A stretch of DNA of 41,584 nt. Source: Gammaproteobacteria bacterium (GTDB taxonomy: Bacteria; Pseudomonadota; Gammaproteobacteria; Pseudomonadales; Pseudohongiellaceae). Location of the stretch: NCBI GenBank assembly GCA_030831125.1, contig JAURLQ010000079.1, positions 1-41,584 on the forward strand. The letters are read 5' to 3'. Shown piece by piece: positions 16,654 to 26,404 of this stretch. The position numbers were made by a program, and so were the translations under genes. Positions within the stretch are counted from its first letter, which is position 1. Each line of letters begins with the position of its first letter. The notes under the pieces are model-generated. The model was not told the DNA's origin. It searched no databases and saw only the letters and a program-made list of their open reading frames with translations.

Positions 16654-17886
16654 TCAACGCTGCGGTGGCGGCAGTGGCAAATCCGGCAGTTTGTTTTCCA
16701 TCAGCAGCATGGCTTGCTGATAACAGACCAGGCTGCGTTCGTGTTCTCCAAGATATTCAAGCAGGCGTCCAAGTTCGGCACTGATCTCTGCTGTGAGGGC
16801 CACGGATTTGGATGACCGCAATGCATGCTCGAAATATTCCCTGCCCTTGCCCCACAGTTGGTTGCGCAAACTCAAACGGCCTAGGGTCAGAAGCAGCATG
16901 GTATTGTTGGGTCTTTCCTGAAGGCAGTCTTCCAGCAACAAGAGATGTTGCTGTGGGTTGGTGCTCTTGATGTGACCCAGCAGACTGACCAGGTTGTCGC
17001 TCCAGGCATGTTTCAGATACCTGGCAAGTACGGCACCTGCTTCACTGTCCTGGCCATACATCAACAGTTTTTCGAGATACATGGCATTGAGTGCTTCGCT
17101 GTAACGCAGTGATTTCGGTAATTCCTGCCAGGCCAGCTGCAGGGCCTGCAGATCATGCTGTGATGCCATCACCAGACGATGCAGCATGACGCGCTCAGTC
17201 AGCACTTCAAGCTCGGCATCGCTGACAACTTTCTGCTTTGCAAGCTCAGGCAAAAGTGGCCCCAGACTGTCCCAGTCCGGGAGACTCACGTAGATATCCT
17301 TGATCTGGCGGAGCACAAACGGACTTTGTGGTGCTATTCGATAAAGGGCGCGTAGCATTGCCAGGCCCTGTTCAACCTTGCCGTCGCGGGTTTCAAGAAA
17401 GCCGCGCAGACTCCTGATTCCGTAATTGTTCACACCCGCAAGTTTTTCCGCCTTGTCCAGACAGAAATTCCAGGCCAGACGATCACCTCTTTCAAAAGCG
17501 GCCATGGCACCTGCAAGATAATTGAATATCGGGGTATCAACACGGTCAGCATTCTCTACCAGCAGTTTGTAGGCTTCCTGCCAACGACCCAAAAGCAGAT
17601 ACTGGATACCCTTGTTGGTTTCCTCTGCCGGTTTTCTGGAGCTGAACAGTGCTTTCCAGGTGCTCTTCAGAAACAGTTTGAAAGGGTTGAAAGTCCTGAT
17701 GAACCAGACAAGGCCATTGAGCACCACAAAACCCAGCAACAGCGAGAGCACCACTGTTCCCAGCGTGGCCTCCAGCATCCATCCTCTTATGCTGACCTGG
17801 ACATAACCGGGATCGTCAGCCAGGAACAGGGCAATGGCGGCACCTGCACAGAGGGCTACAAGACAATAGAAAAAAAGGCGACTCAC
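16654..17886 (-). CDS. hemY: HemY, haem biosynthesis-associated TPR membrane protein
   Basis: A 410-residue protein with two N-terminal transmembrane helices (about 3-23 and 42-63) and a large cytoplasmic domain of TPR-like helical repeats. It belongs to the gammaproteobacterial HemY_N family, not to protoporphyrinogen oxidase HemY of Bacillus. It is the last gene of hemC-hemD-hemX-hemY, where it is thought to assist late haem synthesis. The family start is the short cytoplasmic MSRLFFY leader. GTG is the start and overlaps the hemX stop as GTGA, so translation is coupled. The gene ends about 90 bp before the inverted-repeat element. Confidence 0.9.
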   Translation of the reverse strand: MSRLFFYCLVALCAGAAIALFLADDPGYVQVSIRGWMLEATLGTVVLSLLLGFVVLNGLVWFIRTFNPFKLFLKSTWKALFSSRKPAEETNKGIQYLLLGRWQEAYKLLVENADRVDTPIFNYLAGAMAAFERGDRLAWNFCLDKAEKLAGVNNYGIRSLRGFLETRDGKVEQGLAMLRALYRIAPQSPFVLRQIKDIYVSLPDWDSLGPLLPELAKQKVVSDAELEVLTERVMLHRLVMASQHDLQALQLAWQELPKSLRYSEALNAMYLEKLLMYGQDSEAGAVLARYLKHAWSDNLVSLLGHIKSTNPQQHLLLLEDCLQERPNNTMLLLTLGRLSLRNQLWGKGREYFEHALRSSKSVALTAEISAELGRLLEYLGEHERSLVCYQQAMLLMENKLPDLPLPPPQR

Positions 17887-19121
17887 GGGGCAGTGCTACC
17901 GGTTTCAATAAGAGCCTGGGGCAGAACCTGTCTGATTGCAGTCAGGCCATTACTGGCAGGCGGTATGTTGGTCACAATCGGGGTGTCACGCAATGTTGTC
18001 AGGTTAGTGAGCAAGGCTTCGAGGCCTTCGCCCTGCAGATTTTCGCTTATACCGGCAACTGCATCATCCAGCGCTGCCTGCCAGGATTCCTGCTGCCCTT
18101 TCAACAGGGCAATTCTGGCCTGCTCCAGTTTAAGGGCTTCAGCCTGCTTGATTACCCAGGCCTGTTCCGGAGTCAATGCGGGTATCGGCGAGATATCTGT
18201 TCTGGTGATAACAAAGTACTGATCAAGCCTGCTCTTCATTCTGTCCAGCAGGCCCGCATCCCCGGCAAGCCCGGACGGGGCAGGCGCCTCGAATCTTGCA
18301 TCGTCACCAGTGGTCCTGATCTGGAGCTCAAGCACTCTTCCTGCCAAAGCACCCAATTGCGCATACAATCCCGGAATGTCCACTTCCCGCACTCCCTGCA
18401 ATATTGCGAGGTCGTTCGCCAGCGCTTCCCGTGCCGAGAATACAGCCGGGTCATTGAGCTGTTTCAGAAGATCATCTGCAGAGATAAGCAGCCCCATTGC
18501 ACTACGCACGTCCCTTGCCAGCACCAGCCGCTGCTGGGCAAAACGCATCAGGGATTCGGCCTCGGTCAACATCCACGCCTGACTGGCACCTGCGCCACTG
18601 TCGGTGATCCGCATTCTGGTGGCAACAAGATCCCTGTTCAGCGCATCAATCTGTGCAGTCTGTGCATTCATCTGTGTTCTGGCCTGTTGCAGCTGTTCCT
18701 GTATGGAACTTTCAAGTGCCTGCCCGGCCTCCTGTAATGCAGCCAGTTGCGCAGCTGCCTGGGCGGCCGCGGCACTGCGATCCTGGTTGAACCTGTTGTA
18801 TTCCCCGAACAGTACATCAATGGCTTTTTGCTGCTCCCAGGCGAAGTAGCCCAGACCGGCAACAGACAAAATCAGCACGGTGATAATGAACCTGACTAAA
18901 AACGAGGCTTTGGCGCTTTTCCTGTCAGCTGGCGGTTGCGCCGGTTTTCCGGCCTGTATAGCCGCTGCAGCTGCACCGCGCACAGTCTTGTTACTTTCGG
19001 CTTGCGCCTGGCCAGCCTCACCGGAGGATGCAACTTTATCAGGCACAGCGGCAGAATCTGCTGGTACTGACACTGCAGGATCGGTGGTATTACCGGCGCC
19101 GCTTTCCTGAACTTCATTCAT
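17883..19121 (-). CDS. hemX: HemX, uroporphyrinogen-III C-methyltransferase-family membrane protein
   Basis: A 412-residue protein of the HemX family. A disordered Ala/Pro/Ser-rich cytoplasmic N terminus (1-70) precedes one transmembrane helix (about 74-94), then long coiled-coil stretches rich in Ala, Gln and Glu, and a globular periplasmic part. Although annotated as a uroporphyrinogen methyltransferase in many genomes, it lacks the SAM-binding motifs of CysG/CobA; the actual role in haem synthesis is unclear. It overlaps hemD (ATGA) at its start and hemY (GTGA) at its end. The length and order match pseudomonads. Confidence 0.9.
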   Translation of the reverse strand: MNEVQESGAGNTTDPAVSVPADSAAVPDKVASSGEAGQAQAESNKTVRGAAAAAIQAGKPAQPPADRKSAKASFLVRFIITVLILSVAGLGYFAWEQQKAIDVLFGEYNRFNQDRSAAAAQAAAQLAALQEAGQALESSIQEQLQQARTQMNAQTAQIDALNRDLVATRMRITDSGAGASQAWMLTEAESLMRFAQQRLVLARDVRSAMGLLISADDLLKQLNDPAVFSAREALANDLAILQGVREVDIPGLYAQLGALAGRVLELQIRTTGDDARFEAPAPSGLAGDAGLLDRMKSRLDQYFVITRTDISPIPALTPEQAWVIKQAEALKLEQARIALLKGQQESWQAALDDAVAGISENLQGEGLEALLTNLTTLRDTPIVTNIPPASNGLTAIRQVLPQALIETGSTAP

Positions 19122-19897
19122 TTGGAGTCTTCTCCAAGCAAGGCACTGATTATAGCCTCATCACCGGCACCTGCCATGACCCTGATATTTTCAAACCCGA
19201 GTCCTTGTGCATGCTTTTCCAGCCTTTCAGATGCAACCAGCAATGGCAGGGAAATCCATGCAGTACCCGTTTGCTGAAACTGTGCCGCAAAATTGTCCAT
19301 CGCTTCTGCACTGCTCAAAACCACTGCATCGGGATAGCGCTCCTGCAGATACTGCTGAAGTTGATCTTTTTGCCAAATGGCCGGCAAGCGCTCATAAAGT
19401 TCTGCATAATCCACTTTGCAGCCGCGTGCCTCAAGCCCTGAAGCCAATATTTCCCGCCCCCCGACACCCCGGACTATCAGGGCCTTTTTGCCCCTGATTT
19501 GCTGCAGTTCTGGCAAGGCCAGCATCGCCTCACTGCTCATGCGCTCTTGTGGATAAACAACTGCCAGGCCATGGCTTTCGATGACGGCAGCAGTCCCTGA
19601 ACCCACTGCAAAATTCTGGATGCCAAGTGGATATTGAGGCCAGAAGTTGCCAATAAGATCCAGGCCGATACGGGCTGCATTGGTGCTGACAAAAAAGACC
19701 AGATTGTAGTTGTCCAGATTGAGGATACGATCCTTGTCAGCCGGTGAGGGCTCCACGGCTCTGATCACCAACATGGGTAAAGACAACACGGTCGCACCAA
19801 GCGTTTCAATGGCCTGCTGTAGCGCCTGATTCTGCGCCACAGGTCTGGTCAGCCAGACAGTGCATCCTGCCAGCGGATATAGTGCTTTTTCGTTCAC
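19118..19897 (-). CDS. hemD: Uroporphyrinogen-III synthase
   Basis: Closes and inverts ring D of hydroxymethylbilane to make uroporphyrinogen III. The 259 residues are typical. Sequence conservation in HemD is always low, but several family features are clear: [16 protein letters not shown] near the start, [38 protein letters not shown], and [12 protein letters not shown]. The start is GTG, overlapping the hemC stop as GTGA. The stop overlaps hemX as ATGA. Position between hemC and hemX makes the call secure. Confidence 0.93.
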   Translation of the reverse strand: MNEKALYPLAGCTVWLTRPVAQNQALQQAIETLGATVLSLPMLVIRAVEPSPADKDRILNLDNYNLVFFVSTNAARIGLDLIGNFWPQYPLGIQNFAVGSGTAAVIESHGLAVVYPQERMSSEAMLALPELQQIRGKKALIVRGVGGREILASGLEARGCKVDYAELYERLPAIWQKDQLQQYLQERYPDAVVLSSAEAMDNFAAQFQQTGTAWISLPLLVASERLEKHAQGLGFENIRVMAGAGDEAIISALLGEDSK

Positions 19898-20811
19898 AGG
19901 GCTTCCAGTATGGCGGAAGCACCCTGACGCAACAGATCATCTGCAAGTGTAATACCCAGCTCTTCAGCCAGATGAGCCGCACCGCTTATTTCACTGCGCA
20001 GAATGCGACTGCCATCCACCGTACCGACAAGCCCACGCATTTGAATGGTATTGTCCGGGTTCAATTCTGCCAGCGCTGCAATCGGTACCTGACAGCCACC
20101 CTGAAGGCGGGTATTCATGGCCCGCTCTGCCGTTACACATATTGCAGTGGGTTCATGATGCAGAGATTGAAGCAGATCCATGGTTGCCTTGTCGTCCAGT
20201 CTGCATTCAATGCCCACGGCACCCTGCCCACCTGCAGGCAAACTCTGCGCTGTGGGGATGAACTGCCTGATACGCTCAGGCATCCCCAGCCTGATCAAAC
20301 CTGCGCTTGCCAGTATGATTGCGTCATACTCTCCTGAATCCAGTTTGCGCAGACGTGTCCCTACATTGCCACGCAAATCCTTCAATTGCAGGTCGGAACG
20401 CAAGGCACGCAATTGACACTGCCTGCGCAGGCTTGAACTGCCCACAATGGCGCCATGAGGGAGGCTGTCGAGAGTTTCATGATTGTTCGATACAAAGGCA
20501 TCCCGGCAATCTTCCCGTTCGCAAATGGCGGCAAGACCGAGCCCTTCGGGAAACTCCATCGGCACATCCTTCATCGAATGCACAGCAATATCTGCATGTC
20601 CTTCCAGCATGGCCACTTCCAGCTCCTTGATAAAAAGCCCTTTGCCGCCGATACGGGACAACGGCGAATCCAGGATCTGGTCTCCTCTGGTGGTCATCGG
20701 CACCAGTTCTACCCGCAGACCTGAATGTGCCCGGAGCAACTCTGCCTTGACGTATTCGGCCTGCCACAGGGCCAGTGGACTTTCTCGTGTCGCTATTCTG
20801 ATCAGATCCAA
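19894..20811 (-). CDS. hemC: Porphobilinogen deaminase (hydroxymethylbilane synthase)
   Basis: Polymerises four porphobilinogens to hydroxymethylbilane. The 305 residues open with [19 protein letters not shown], and the dipyrromethane cofactor is attached at C240 in [11 protein letters not shown]. Catalytic and cofactor-site residues are seen in HSMKDVP (Asp of KDVP) and SSSLRRQ. The start is TTG: an in-frame TAA lies three codons upstream and no ATG fits, so it is well determined. GGA nine bases upstream is a weak ribosome binding site. It is the first gene of the coupled hemCDXY operon, transcribed from a well-formed promoter at 20843-20871. Confidence 0.96.
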   Translation of the reverse strand: MDLIRIATRESPLALWQAEYVKAELLRAHSGLRVELVPMTTRGDQILDSPLSRIGGKGLFIKELEVAMLEGHADIAVHSMKDVPMEFPEGLGLAAICEREDCRDAFVSNNHETLDSLPHGAIVGSSSLRRQCQLRALRSDLQLKDLRGNVGTRLRKLDSGEYDAIILASAGLIRLGMPERIRQFIPTAQSLPAGGQGAVGIECRLDDKATMDLLQSLHHEPTAICVTAERAMNTRLQGGCQVPIAALAELNPDNTIQMRGLVGTVDGSRILRSEISGAAHLAEELGITLADDLLRQGASAILEAL

Positions 20812-20842
20812 GGAAGCTTATCCATGTCGGAAAATTTTCCGT

Positions 20843-20871
20843 ATTCTACGCTACCTTGCCTTGCCTTTCAG
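20843..20871 (-). promoter_or_regulatory. Promoter of the hemCDXY operon
   Basis: Read on the minus strand, CTGAAA (20871-20866) and TAGAAT (20848-20843) are 17 bp apart, 4/6 and 5/6 to consensus. The predicted transcript would begin at about 20836, giving a leader of about 25 nt before the hemC TTG start. Confidence 0.6.
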
Positions 20872-21020
20872 GATTGCCGAACTGCATTTGCAGATAAAGG
20901 AATGGAAGCACACCATGGCTGCAGCTATGCTTTCAATTGAAGCTGGCAGGCTTTTCCGGAATACGAAAGAATCTCCATCGGAACATATATCTACTTGCAC
21001 GCCATGAAAAACACGACGAA

Positions 21021-22073
21021 ATGAACAAAATATCCAAATCTCCTGAATATCTGCGCATCGCCACCGAAGAAGCCTGGGCGCCCGCTGACTTGCTCAAGCG
21101 CTGGCGCAAGCTGCTACATGACAAGTCTTTCCACGACCCCGGTTTCCTCGCCCTCTGGGGTTTCTTCCTCGAGCAGGATGTTGGTTACACCAACACCATG
21201 GTCGAGAAGCTGGTAGACCTGGGCGCAGGGCGCATCGCTGATATGGACGCCACAGGTATCGACCGTCAGTTGTTATTGCTTACAGCACCAGGCGTGCAGG
21301 TTTTCCGCGACCCTGCCGAGGCTCTCGACATGGCCCGGGCCAGTAACGACGAGGTTGCTGATGCCTGTCGCAAGTATCCGGAGCGCTTTTCTGCCCTTGC
21401 TGCCATCCTGCCCCAGGACCCTGTTGCCGCCGCACGGGAAATGGACAGGGCCATCAACCAACTGGGCCTCAATGGCGTGGTGATCAACTCCCACACCCAC
21501 GGCGAGTATCTTGACGACCCGCGCTTCTGGGAAATATTTGAGGCGGCCGAGGCCCTGGATGCTGCCATTTATATTCACCCACAGGCACCACCACCGAACA
21601 TGGTGACGGAATTTGCCAAACGTGGGGTGGAAGGTGCGGTGATGGGTTTCCAGGTGGAGGTTGCGCTGCACACTGTCGCACTGATACTTGCTGGCGTGTT
21701 CGACCGTTTCCCGCGTCTGAAGCTGGTCATCGGCCATGGTGGTGAGGGCTTGCCATTCTGGCTGTACCGTCTCGATTACCAGCAAAAGGTAATTCTGGCC
21801 AACCGGGGTACGAAGCTGGCCCATCCTATCAGTGAGTACCTCAAACGTAATGTCTTCATGACCACCAGCGGCATGGGCTGGGAACCGGCAATTCTGTTTT
21901 GCCAGCAAGTGATGGGCGTAGACAACATTCTGTACGCCATGGACTACCCCTACGAATTCAACGCCGAGGAAGTACGGGTAACTGACAACCTGCCGATCTC
22001 CGACACCGACAAGAAAAAGCTTTACCAGACCAACGCCGAACGGATATTCAAGCTCCAGGCTACGAAGCAGTAG
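21021..22073 (+). CDS. LigW-like (5-carboxyvanillate decarboxylase family) amidohydrolase
   Basis: A 350-residue TIM-barrel protein of the amidohydrolase/ACMSD family. It closely follows what I recall of Sphingomonas LigW and LigW2: LRIATEEAWA (E16/E17 in place of HxH), RIADMDATGIDRQLL, INSHTHGEYLD, IHP (H186), GHGGEGLPFWLYRLDY (H239) and YAMDYPYEF (D308). LigW removes the 5-carboxyl of 5-carboxyvanillate in biphenyl lignin breakdown; related enzymes act on dihydroxybenzoates. The exact aromatic substrate is not decidable here. ATG 21021 matches the family start; the frame is open to 20937 but those residues are not family-like and overlap the hemC promoter zone. The ribosome binding site is weak. 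No other lig genes adjoin it. Confidence 0.85.
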   Translation: MNKISKSPEYLRIATEEAWAPADLLKRWRKLLHDKSFHDPGFLALWGFFLEQDVGYTNTMVEKLVDLGAGRIADMDATGIDRQLLLLTAPGVQVFRDPAEALDMARASNDEVADACRKYPERFSALAAILPQDPVAAAREMDRAINQLGLNGVVINSHTHGEYLDDPRFWEIFEAAEALDAAIYIHPQAPPPNMVTEFAKRGVEGAVMGFQVEVALHTVALILAGVFDRFPRLKLVIGHGGEGLPFWLYRLDYQQKVILANRGTKLAHPISEYLKRNVFMTTSGMGWEPAILFCQQVMGVDNILYAMDYPYEFNAEEVRVTDNLPISDTDKKKLYQTNAERIFKLQATKQ

Positions 22074-22168
22074 TATGTCAGGACGAGCAAGAACACGCTT
22101 CAACGATGCTTATCCGTTGCGGCTTGTGGTTTGCCCTCGCAGCCTGGACAGGCATATTCAGCTTCCTT

Positions 22169-22210
22169 GCAGCTGAGGCGCTTGTTTGACGCTGCAGGAG
22201 CTGCGGTTTT
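22169..22210 (+). terminator. Stem-loop with T-run between the LigW-like gene and metY
   Basis: GCAGCT (22169-22174) pairs with AGCTGC (22199-22204), with an inner GCG/CGC pair (22178-22180/22190-22192) and loop CTTGTTTGA. GGTTTT follows, so the structure could be an intrinsic terminator. A role as a metY leader element is an alternative; no known SAM riboswitch pattern is recognisable. Confidence 0.45.
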
Positions 22211-22293
22211 ACCCTGCTTCGTAATTCATGCTTAAATTCCGCATCCTGGCATTACCGTTTTGACATCTGTGCAGATCATCAAGGAATTCCGTC

Positions 22294-23565
22294 ATGAAGA
22301 AAGAAACCATCGCCATTCACGCCGGCTACCAGTCCGAACCCACCACCAAGGCTGTTGCGGTACCCATTTATCAAACCGCTGCCTATGAATTCGATAATGC
22401 CCAGCACGGAGCAGACCTGTTCGACCTGGCTGTGCCTGGCAATATCTACACCCGTATCATGAATCCCACCAATGATGTCCTGGAACAAAGAATAGCAGCC
22501 ATGGAAGGAGGCATTGCCGGCCTTGCGGTCAGTTCCGGTATGGCCGCCATCAATTACGCGATCCTCACCATCGCCCAGGCGGGTGACAACATCGTCACCA
22601 CACCACAACTCTACGGTGGCACCTACACACTGTTTGCGCACATGCTGCCCAGCCAGGGTATTGAGGTGCGATTTGCAGAAGATGACTCTGCGGCTGCGCT
22701 GGAGAAACTCATCGACGATCGCACCAAGGCCGTCTATTGCGAAACCATTGGTAACCCGGCCGGCAATATCGTGGACTTGTCTGCAATCACAGAAGCCGCC
22801 CATCGCCATGGCGTGGCTGTCATAGTGGATAACACGGTAGCCACACCAGTGCTATGGGCACCCATCGAACACGGTGCCGATATCGTTGTGCACTCACTGA
22901 CCAAATATATCGGGGGACATGGCACATCCATCGGCGGCATCATCGTTGATTCCGGCAAATTTCCCTGGGCTGAGCATGCCAAACGCTATCCCCAGCTGAA
23001 CCAACCTGAACCTTCCTACCACGGGGTGGTTTACACGGAGGCCCTTGGACCTGCTGCCTTTATCGGACGTGCCCGCACCGTGCCATTGCGCAATACAGGT
23101 TCTGCACTGTCACCCATGAATGCCTTCCTGATCCTGCAGGGGCTTGAGACCTTGTCCCTGCGCATGGAAAGGCACTGTGAAAATGCCCTGGCAGTAGCCA
23201 ACTGGCTCAAGTCCCACAGCAAAGTTGAATGGGTCAAGTATGCCGGTCTGCCTGATGATGCCTATCACGCCCTGGCGCAGAGTTACTGTCAGGGCAAGCC
23301 GGCGTCATTACTGACCTTCGGTATCACTGGTGGTTTTGAAGCCGGAGTGAAATTCTATGACGCCCTGAAAATGATCAAGCGACTGGTGAACATAGGCGAC
23401 GCCAAGTCTCTGGCCTGTCATCCGGCCTCCACCACTCACCGACAACTGACATCCGAAGAACAGCTGCGCGCAGGGGTGACTCCGGAAACCCTGCGCCTGT
23501 GTATCGGTATTGAACACATCGACGACATCATTGCCGATCTTGATCAGGCATTTGCAGCTGTCTGA
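22294..23565 (+). CDS. metY: O-acetylhomoserine sulfhydrylase (MetY-type)
   Basis: A PLP-dependent Cys/Met metabolism enzyme of 423 residues that makes homocysteine from O-acetylhomoserine and sulfide (or methanethiol). The long form, above 420 residues, with YTRIMNPTNDVLEQR, SSGMAAINYAI and QLYGGTYTLF, separates MetY from the shorter MetB/MetC/MetZ. The PLP lysine is K204 in HSLTKYIGGHG. SCHPASTTH-type residues near the C terminus (LACHPASTTHRQL) bind the substrate carboxylate. AAGGAA before ATG is the ribosome binding site. It appears monocistronic; metX is not in the window. Confidence 0.95.
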   Translation: MKKETIAIHAGYQSEPTTKAVAVPIYQTAAYEFDNAQHGADLFDLAVPGNIYTRIMNPTNDVLEQRIAAMEGGIAGLAVSSGMAAINYAILTIAQAGDNIVTTPQLYGGTYTLFAHMLPSQGIEVRFAEDDSAAALEKLIDDRTKAVYCETIGNPAGNIVDLSAITEAAHRHGVAVIVDNTVATPVLWAPIEHGADIVVHSLTKYIGGHGTSIGGIIVDSGKFPWAEHAKRYPQLNQPEPSYHGVVYTEALGPAAFIGRARTVPLRNTGSALSPMNAFLILQGLETLSLRMERHCENALAVANWLKSHSKVEWVKYAGLPDDAYHALAQSYCQGKPASLLTFGITGGFEAGVKFYDALKMIKRLVNIGDAKSLACHPASTTHRQLTSEEQLRAGVTPETLRLCIGIEHIDDIIADLDQAFAAV

Positions 23566-23705
23566 ACTCCTTTCCTGCCCAGGGGAAAATAATCAGGGTT
23601 GACTTCATGTCTTCAGCCCGGTGGCGGGGTGCCTGACTTTGCGCAAGGATATGCCCACTGTATTGCAGTACCATATCCGGCATACCAGGACAGCATGAGA
23701 CCGTG

Positions 23706-25517
23706 ATGGAGAAGAAGCACCAGTTCAATTTTGCCTATACGCTGATAGCCCTGTGGGGCATTCTGCTGTTCCAGTACTACTTTGGTCCGGCAACCCGCCA
23801 GGCTGACATCAGTTACAGCCAGTTCGAAACCTACCTGCAGGAAGATCGCATAAACCGGATTGCAGTTGATGATCGTTATATAAGGGGTGAATTCCGCCAA
23901 CCCATTGATGGAAAGACCACTTTCATCACGCCAAGACTTGATCCGGCTCTGGTTGCCACGCTCGAAGACTATGATGTGGAGTACACAGGCATTATCCGCG
24001 ACACTTTTCTGGCCAATCTGATCTCGTGGATAGCACCTGCCATAATTTTCATCAGCCTGTGGATGTTCGTGTTCCGTCGCTATGCAGACAAGCAGGGCCT
24101 TGGCGGCATGATGAATATCGGCAAGACCAGCACCCGCGTACTGGTGGAAACCAATACTGGCGTCTCCTTCGATGATGTTGCCGGCGTTGACGAAGCCAAG
24201 ACAGAGCTGGTGGAAGTAGTGAACTTCCTGAAACAACCGGCAGACTACAGCAAACTGGGTGCACACATTCCCAAAGGTGTACTGCTGGTTGGCCCACCCG
24301 GCACCGGCAAGACACTGCTCGCCAGGGCAGTAGCAGGACAGGCTGGCGTTCCCTTCTATTCCATCAGTGGCTCTGAATTCATTGAACTCTTTGTTGGTGT
24401 TGGCGCAGCCCGTGTGCGTGATCTTTTCGAACAGGCCAAAAAGCATGCACCAGCCATTATTTTCATTGACGAACTGGATGCACTAGGCCGGGCCCGTGGC
24501 GTTGGTAACATCAGCGGTGGACATGATGAACGTGAACAGACTCTCAATCAGCTGTTGGCTGAAATGGATGGTTTCAGTCCTTCTTCAGGCGTGATTATCC
24601 TGGCTGCCACCAACCGACCTGAAATACTTGACCCCGCCTTGCTCCGGGCAGGCCGCTTTGACCGTCAGGTGCTTGTGGACAGACCTGACAAGATTGGGCG
24701 TGAGCAGATACTGCAGGTGCATATCCGCAAAATCCATACAGGAAAATCAGTGGATCTGAAAGTCATTGCATCACTGACAACCGGTTTTACCGGAGCTGAT
24801 CTCGCCAATCTGGTCAATGAAGCTGCATTGCTGGCAACGCGCAGAAAGGCCGATAAAGTTGAAGCAGCTGATTTCACCAATGCGATTGAGCGAATTATCA
24901 CCGGGCTGGAGAAGAGAAACCGCCTGATCAACCCGCATGAAAAAAGCATTGTTGCCCATCATGAGAGTGGGCATGCCCTCACAGGGATGCTGCTGAATCC
25001 GGACCAGGCAATACACAAGGTTTCAATAATTCCGCGAGGTGTTGGCACTCTGGGTTACACGATACAACGTCCCACCGAAGATCGCTTTCTGGTGAGTCGG
25101 GAGGAGCTGTCCAATCGTATCGTTGTGCTGCTGGGCGGGCGTGCTGCCGAAGCCCTGATTTTTGGCGACATCACTACTGGTGCAGCAGATGATCTGGCCC
25201 GGGCGACAGATATTGCCCATGCCATGGTGACCCGATACGGCATGAGTGAGGAGATCGGTCTGCTTTCCCTTGAAGAAAAACAACCGATGTTCCTGAACAA
25301 TGAAGCTCGTGACAGGACTACCGATTACGGTCAGGAAGTTGCCCATCAGGTGAGCACAGCGGTAAAGACCCTGCTGGACAATGCCTTCAAAAGGGCAACT
25401 CAAATCCTGCAGGCCAACAGGAATATTCTTGAAGAAATGGCCAAAGCCCTGCTTCAGCAGGAAACACTGGATGAAAGCCAGCTGGCAGAGTACAAGAAGC
25501 GACTCAATGCAAGCTGA
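23706..25517 (+). CDS. FtsH-type AAA+ zinc metalloprotease (second FtsH paralogue)
   Basis: A membrane-anchored ATP-dependent protease of 603 residues. Two transmembrane helices (about 10-26 and 104-124) flank a periplasmic segment. The AAA+ module has Walker A GPPGTGKT (196-203), Walker [12 protein letters not shown], the pore loop [11 protein letters not shown] and the second region of homology [21 protein letters not shown]. The protease domain has HESGH (H419, E420, H423) and the third ligand in [12 protein letters not shown]. It is complete and looks active. Canonical ftsH in this class sits with rlmE and folP; here the neighbours are metY and an HD-domain gene 29 bp downstream, so it is probably an accessory paralogue. 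GTG at 23703 is an alternative start. Confidence 0.9.
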   Translation: MEKKHQFNFAYTLIALWGILLFQYYFGPATRQADISYSQFETYLQEDRINRIAVDDRYIRGEFRQPIDGKTTFITPRLDPALVATLEDYDVEYTGIIRDTFLANLISWIAPAIIFISLWMFVFRRYADKQGLGGMMNIGKTSTRVLVETNTGVSFDDVAGVDEAKTELVEVVNFLKQPADYSKLGAHIPKGVLLVGPPGTGKTLLARAVAGQAGVPFYSISGSEFIELFVGVGAARVRDLFEQAKKHAPAIIFIDELDALGRARGVGNISGGHDEREQTLNQLLAEMDGFSPSSGVIILAATNRPEILDPALLRAGRFDRQVLVDRPDKIGREQILQVHIRKIHTGKSVDLKVIASLTTGFTGADLANLVNEAALLATRRKADKVEAADFTNAIERIITGLEKRNRLINPHEKSIVAHHESGHALTGMLLNPDQAIHKVSIIPRGVGTLGYTIQRPTEDRFLVSREELSNRIVVLLGGRAAEALIFGDITTGAADDLARATDIAHAMVTRYGMSEEIGLLSLEEKQPMFLNNEARDRTTDYGQEVAHQVSTAVKTLLDNAFKRATQILQANRNILEEMAKALLQQETLDESQLAEYKKRLNAS

Positions 25518-25546
25518 GCTGCTTACAGGCAATACGAGGACCAAGC

Positions 25547-26281
25547 ATGAATGATGACAACAGACCCTGGCCGCAGGCAGGCTATAACCGCATGATCATG
25601 CCATCACCCATAGCCTGGATCGGCACGGGAACACCAGATCCGGAACCTGCACTGGTCCCGCTGATGGATGACTCCAATGTATTCATGATGGGCGACAACC
25701 CTGCCCTGCCTCGCATGCCAGAAAGGCCGACGCTTATCGATTTTTTCAAATACCGTTTCAATCCGATAGCGGTGAATCACCTGTTGGGGTCGGCAAAGCG
25801 GGCCATGGATGATGGCCATAATGACAAGGTCATCATGGCTTGTCTGCTGCATGATGTTTCCAATGGCTGTTTTGTCCGTCCTGATCATGGTTATTGGGGC
25901 GCTCAGATGATTGCCCCCTATGTGGACGAGGAAGTGGCATGGGCAGTGAAATACCATCAGGCCCTGCGTTATTTGCCCGATCCTGAAGTCGGTTATGAGT
26001 ATCCTGAAAGCTACTACAAATTTTTCGGGCAAAATTACCAGCCTCCTGCCTATATCATGCGTGATGCACAGTACGCCAGGGAACACAGGTGGTATATGAC
26101 GGCACGACTGGTCACCATGTATGACATCTACTTTTTCGAAAAAATTGAACCAATAGCGCCTGAATATTTCAGCGATGTTATTGCGCGCAGTTTTCGTCAG
26201 CCACCGGAAGGATTGGGACATGACGACTCGCCAAGCTCCCACATGTGGCGTACCATGATCTGGCCCAACAATTTTCTCTGA
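25547..26281 (+). CDS. HD-domain protein with PhnZ/MIOX-like diiron ligand pattern
   Basis: A 244-residue protein without signal peptide or membrane segment. Residues about 72-200 form an HD-type helical domain. Candidate ligands, by eye, are H78 (NHLLGSAKRA), H102-D103 (LLHDVSN), H114 (PDHGYWGAQMI), H137 (KYHQALRYL) and D193 (MYDIYFF). The order H, HD, H, H, D, and the HQALRYLPDP segment, resemble the mixed-valent diiron oxygenases PhnZ and myo-inositol oxygenase rather than phosphohydrolases. The spacing from HD to the next His is shorter than in PhnZ. The substrate is unknown. It starts 29 bp after the FtsH paralogue and is probably co-transcribed with it. Confidence 0.65.
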   Translation: MNDDNRPWPQAGYNRMIMPSPIAWIGTGTPDPEPALVPLMDDSNVFMMGDNPALPRMPERPTLIDFFKYRFNPIAVNHLLGSAKRAMDDGHNDKVIMACLLHDVSNGCFVRPDHGYWGAQMIAPYVDEEVAWAVKYHQALRYLPDPEVGYEYPESYYKFFGQNYQPPAYIMRDAQYAREHRWYMTARLVTMYDIYFFEKIEPIAPEYFSDVIARSFRQPPEGLGHDDSPSSHMWRTMIWPNNFL

Positions 26282-26404
26282 GCTGCAGACAGGAACAAAC
26301 ACTTTCAGATGCAACTTCACCTGATGACCAGGGTCAATCAGGCAAGGAAGTGTGCGCTGATACCTGTCTGGCAGAACCTACTCACCTTTCGCCTGGAAAC
26401 TCCC

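Noticed and set aside
16654-17886. Protoporphyrinogen oxidase for the hemY gene
   Set aside because: There is no FAD-binding motif; two membrane helices and TPR repeats identify the gammaproteobacterial HemY family.
21273-22103. 276-codon open frame on the minus strand
   Set aside because: It lies wholly across the LigW-like gene, has no family motifs, and the plus-strand protein is clearly conserved.
22074-22293. SAM-type riboswitch before metY
   Set aside because: A hairpin is present, but no conserved core of any SAM riboswitch class could be recognised; it ends in GGTTTT like a terminator.
23613-24446. 277-codon open frame on the minus strand
   Set aside because: It is antisense to the FtsH paralogue, whose AAA+ motifs are intact; the composition is that of a shadow frame.
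25604-26320. 238-codon open frame on the minus strand
   Set aside because: It covers the HD-domain gene in antisense, has no recognised motif or ribosome binding site, and the sense gene fits the operon.
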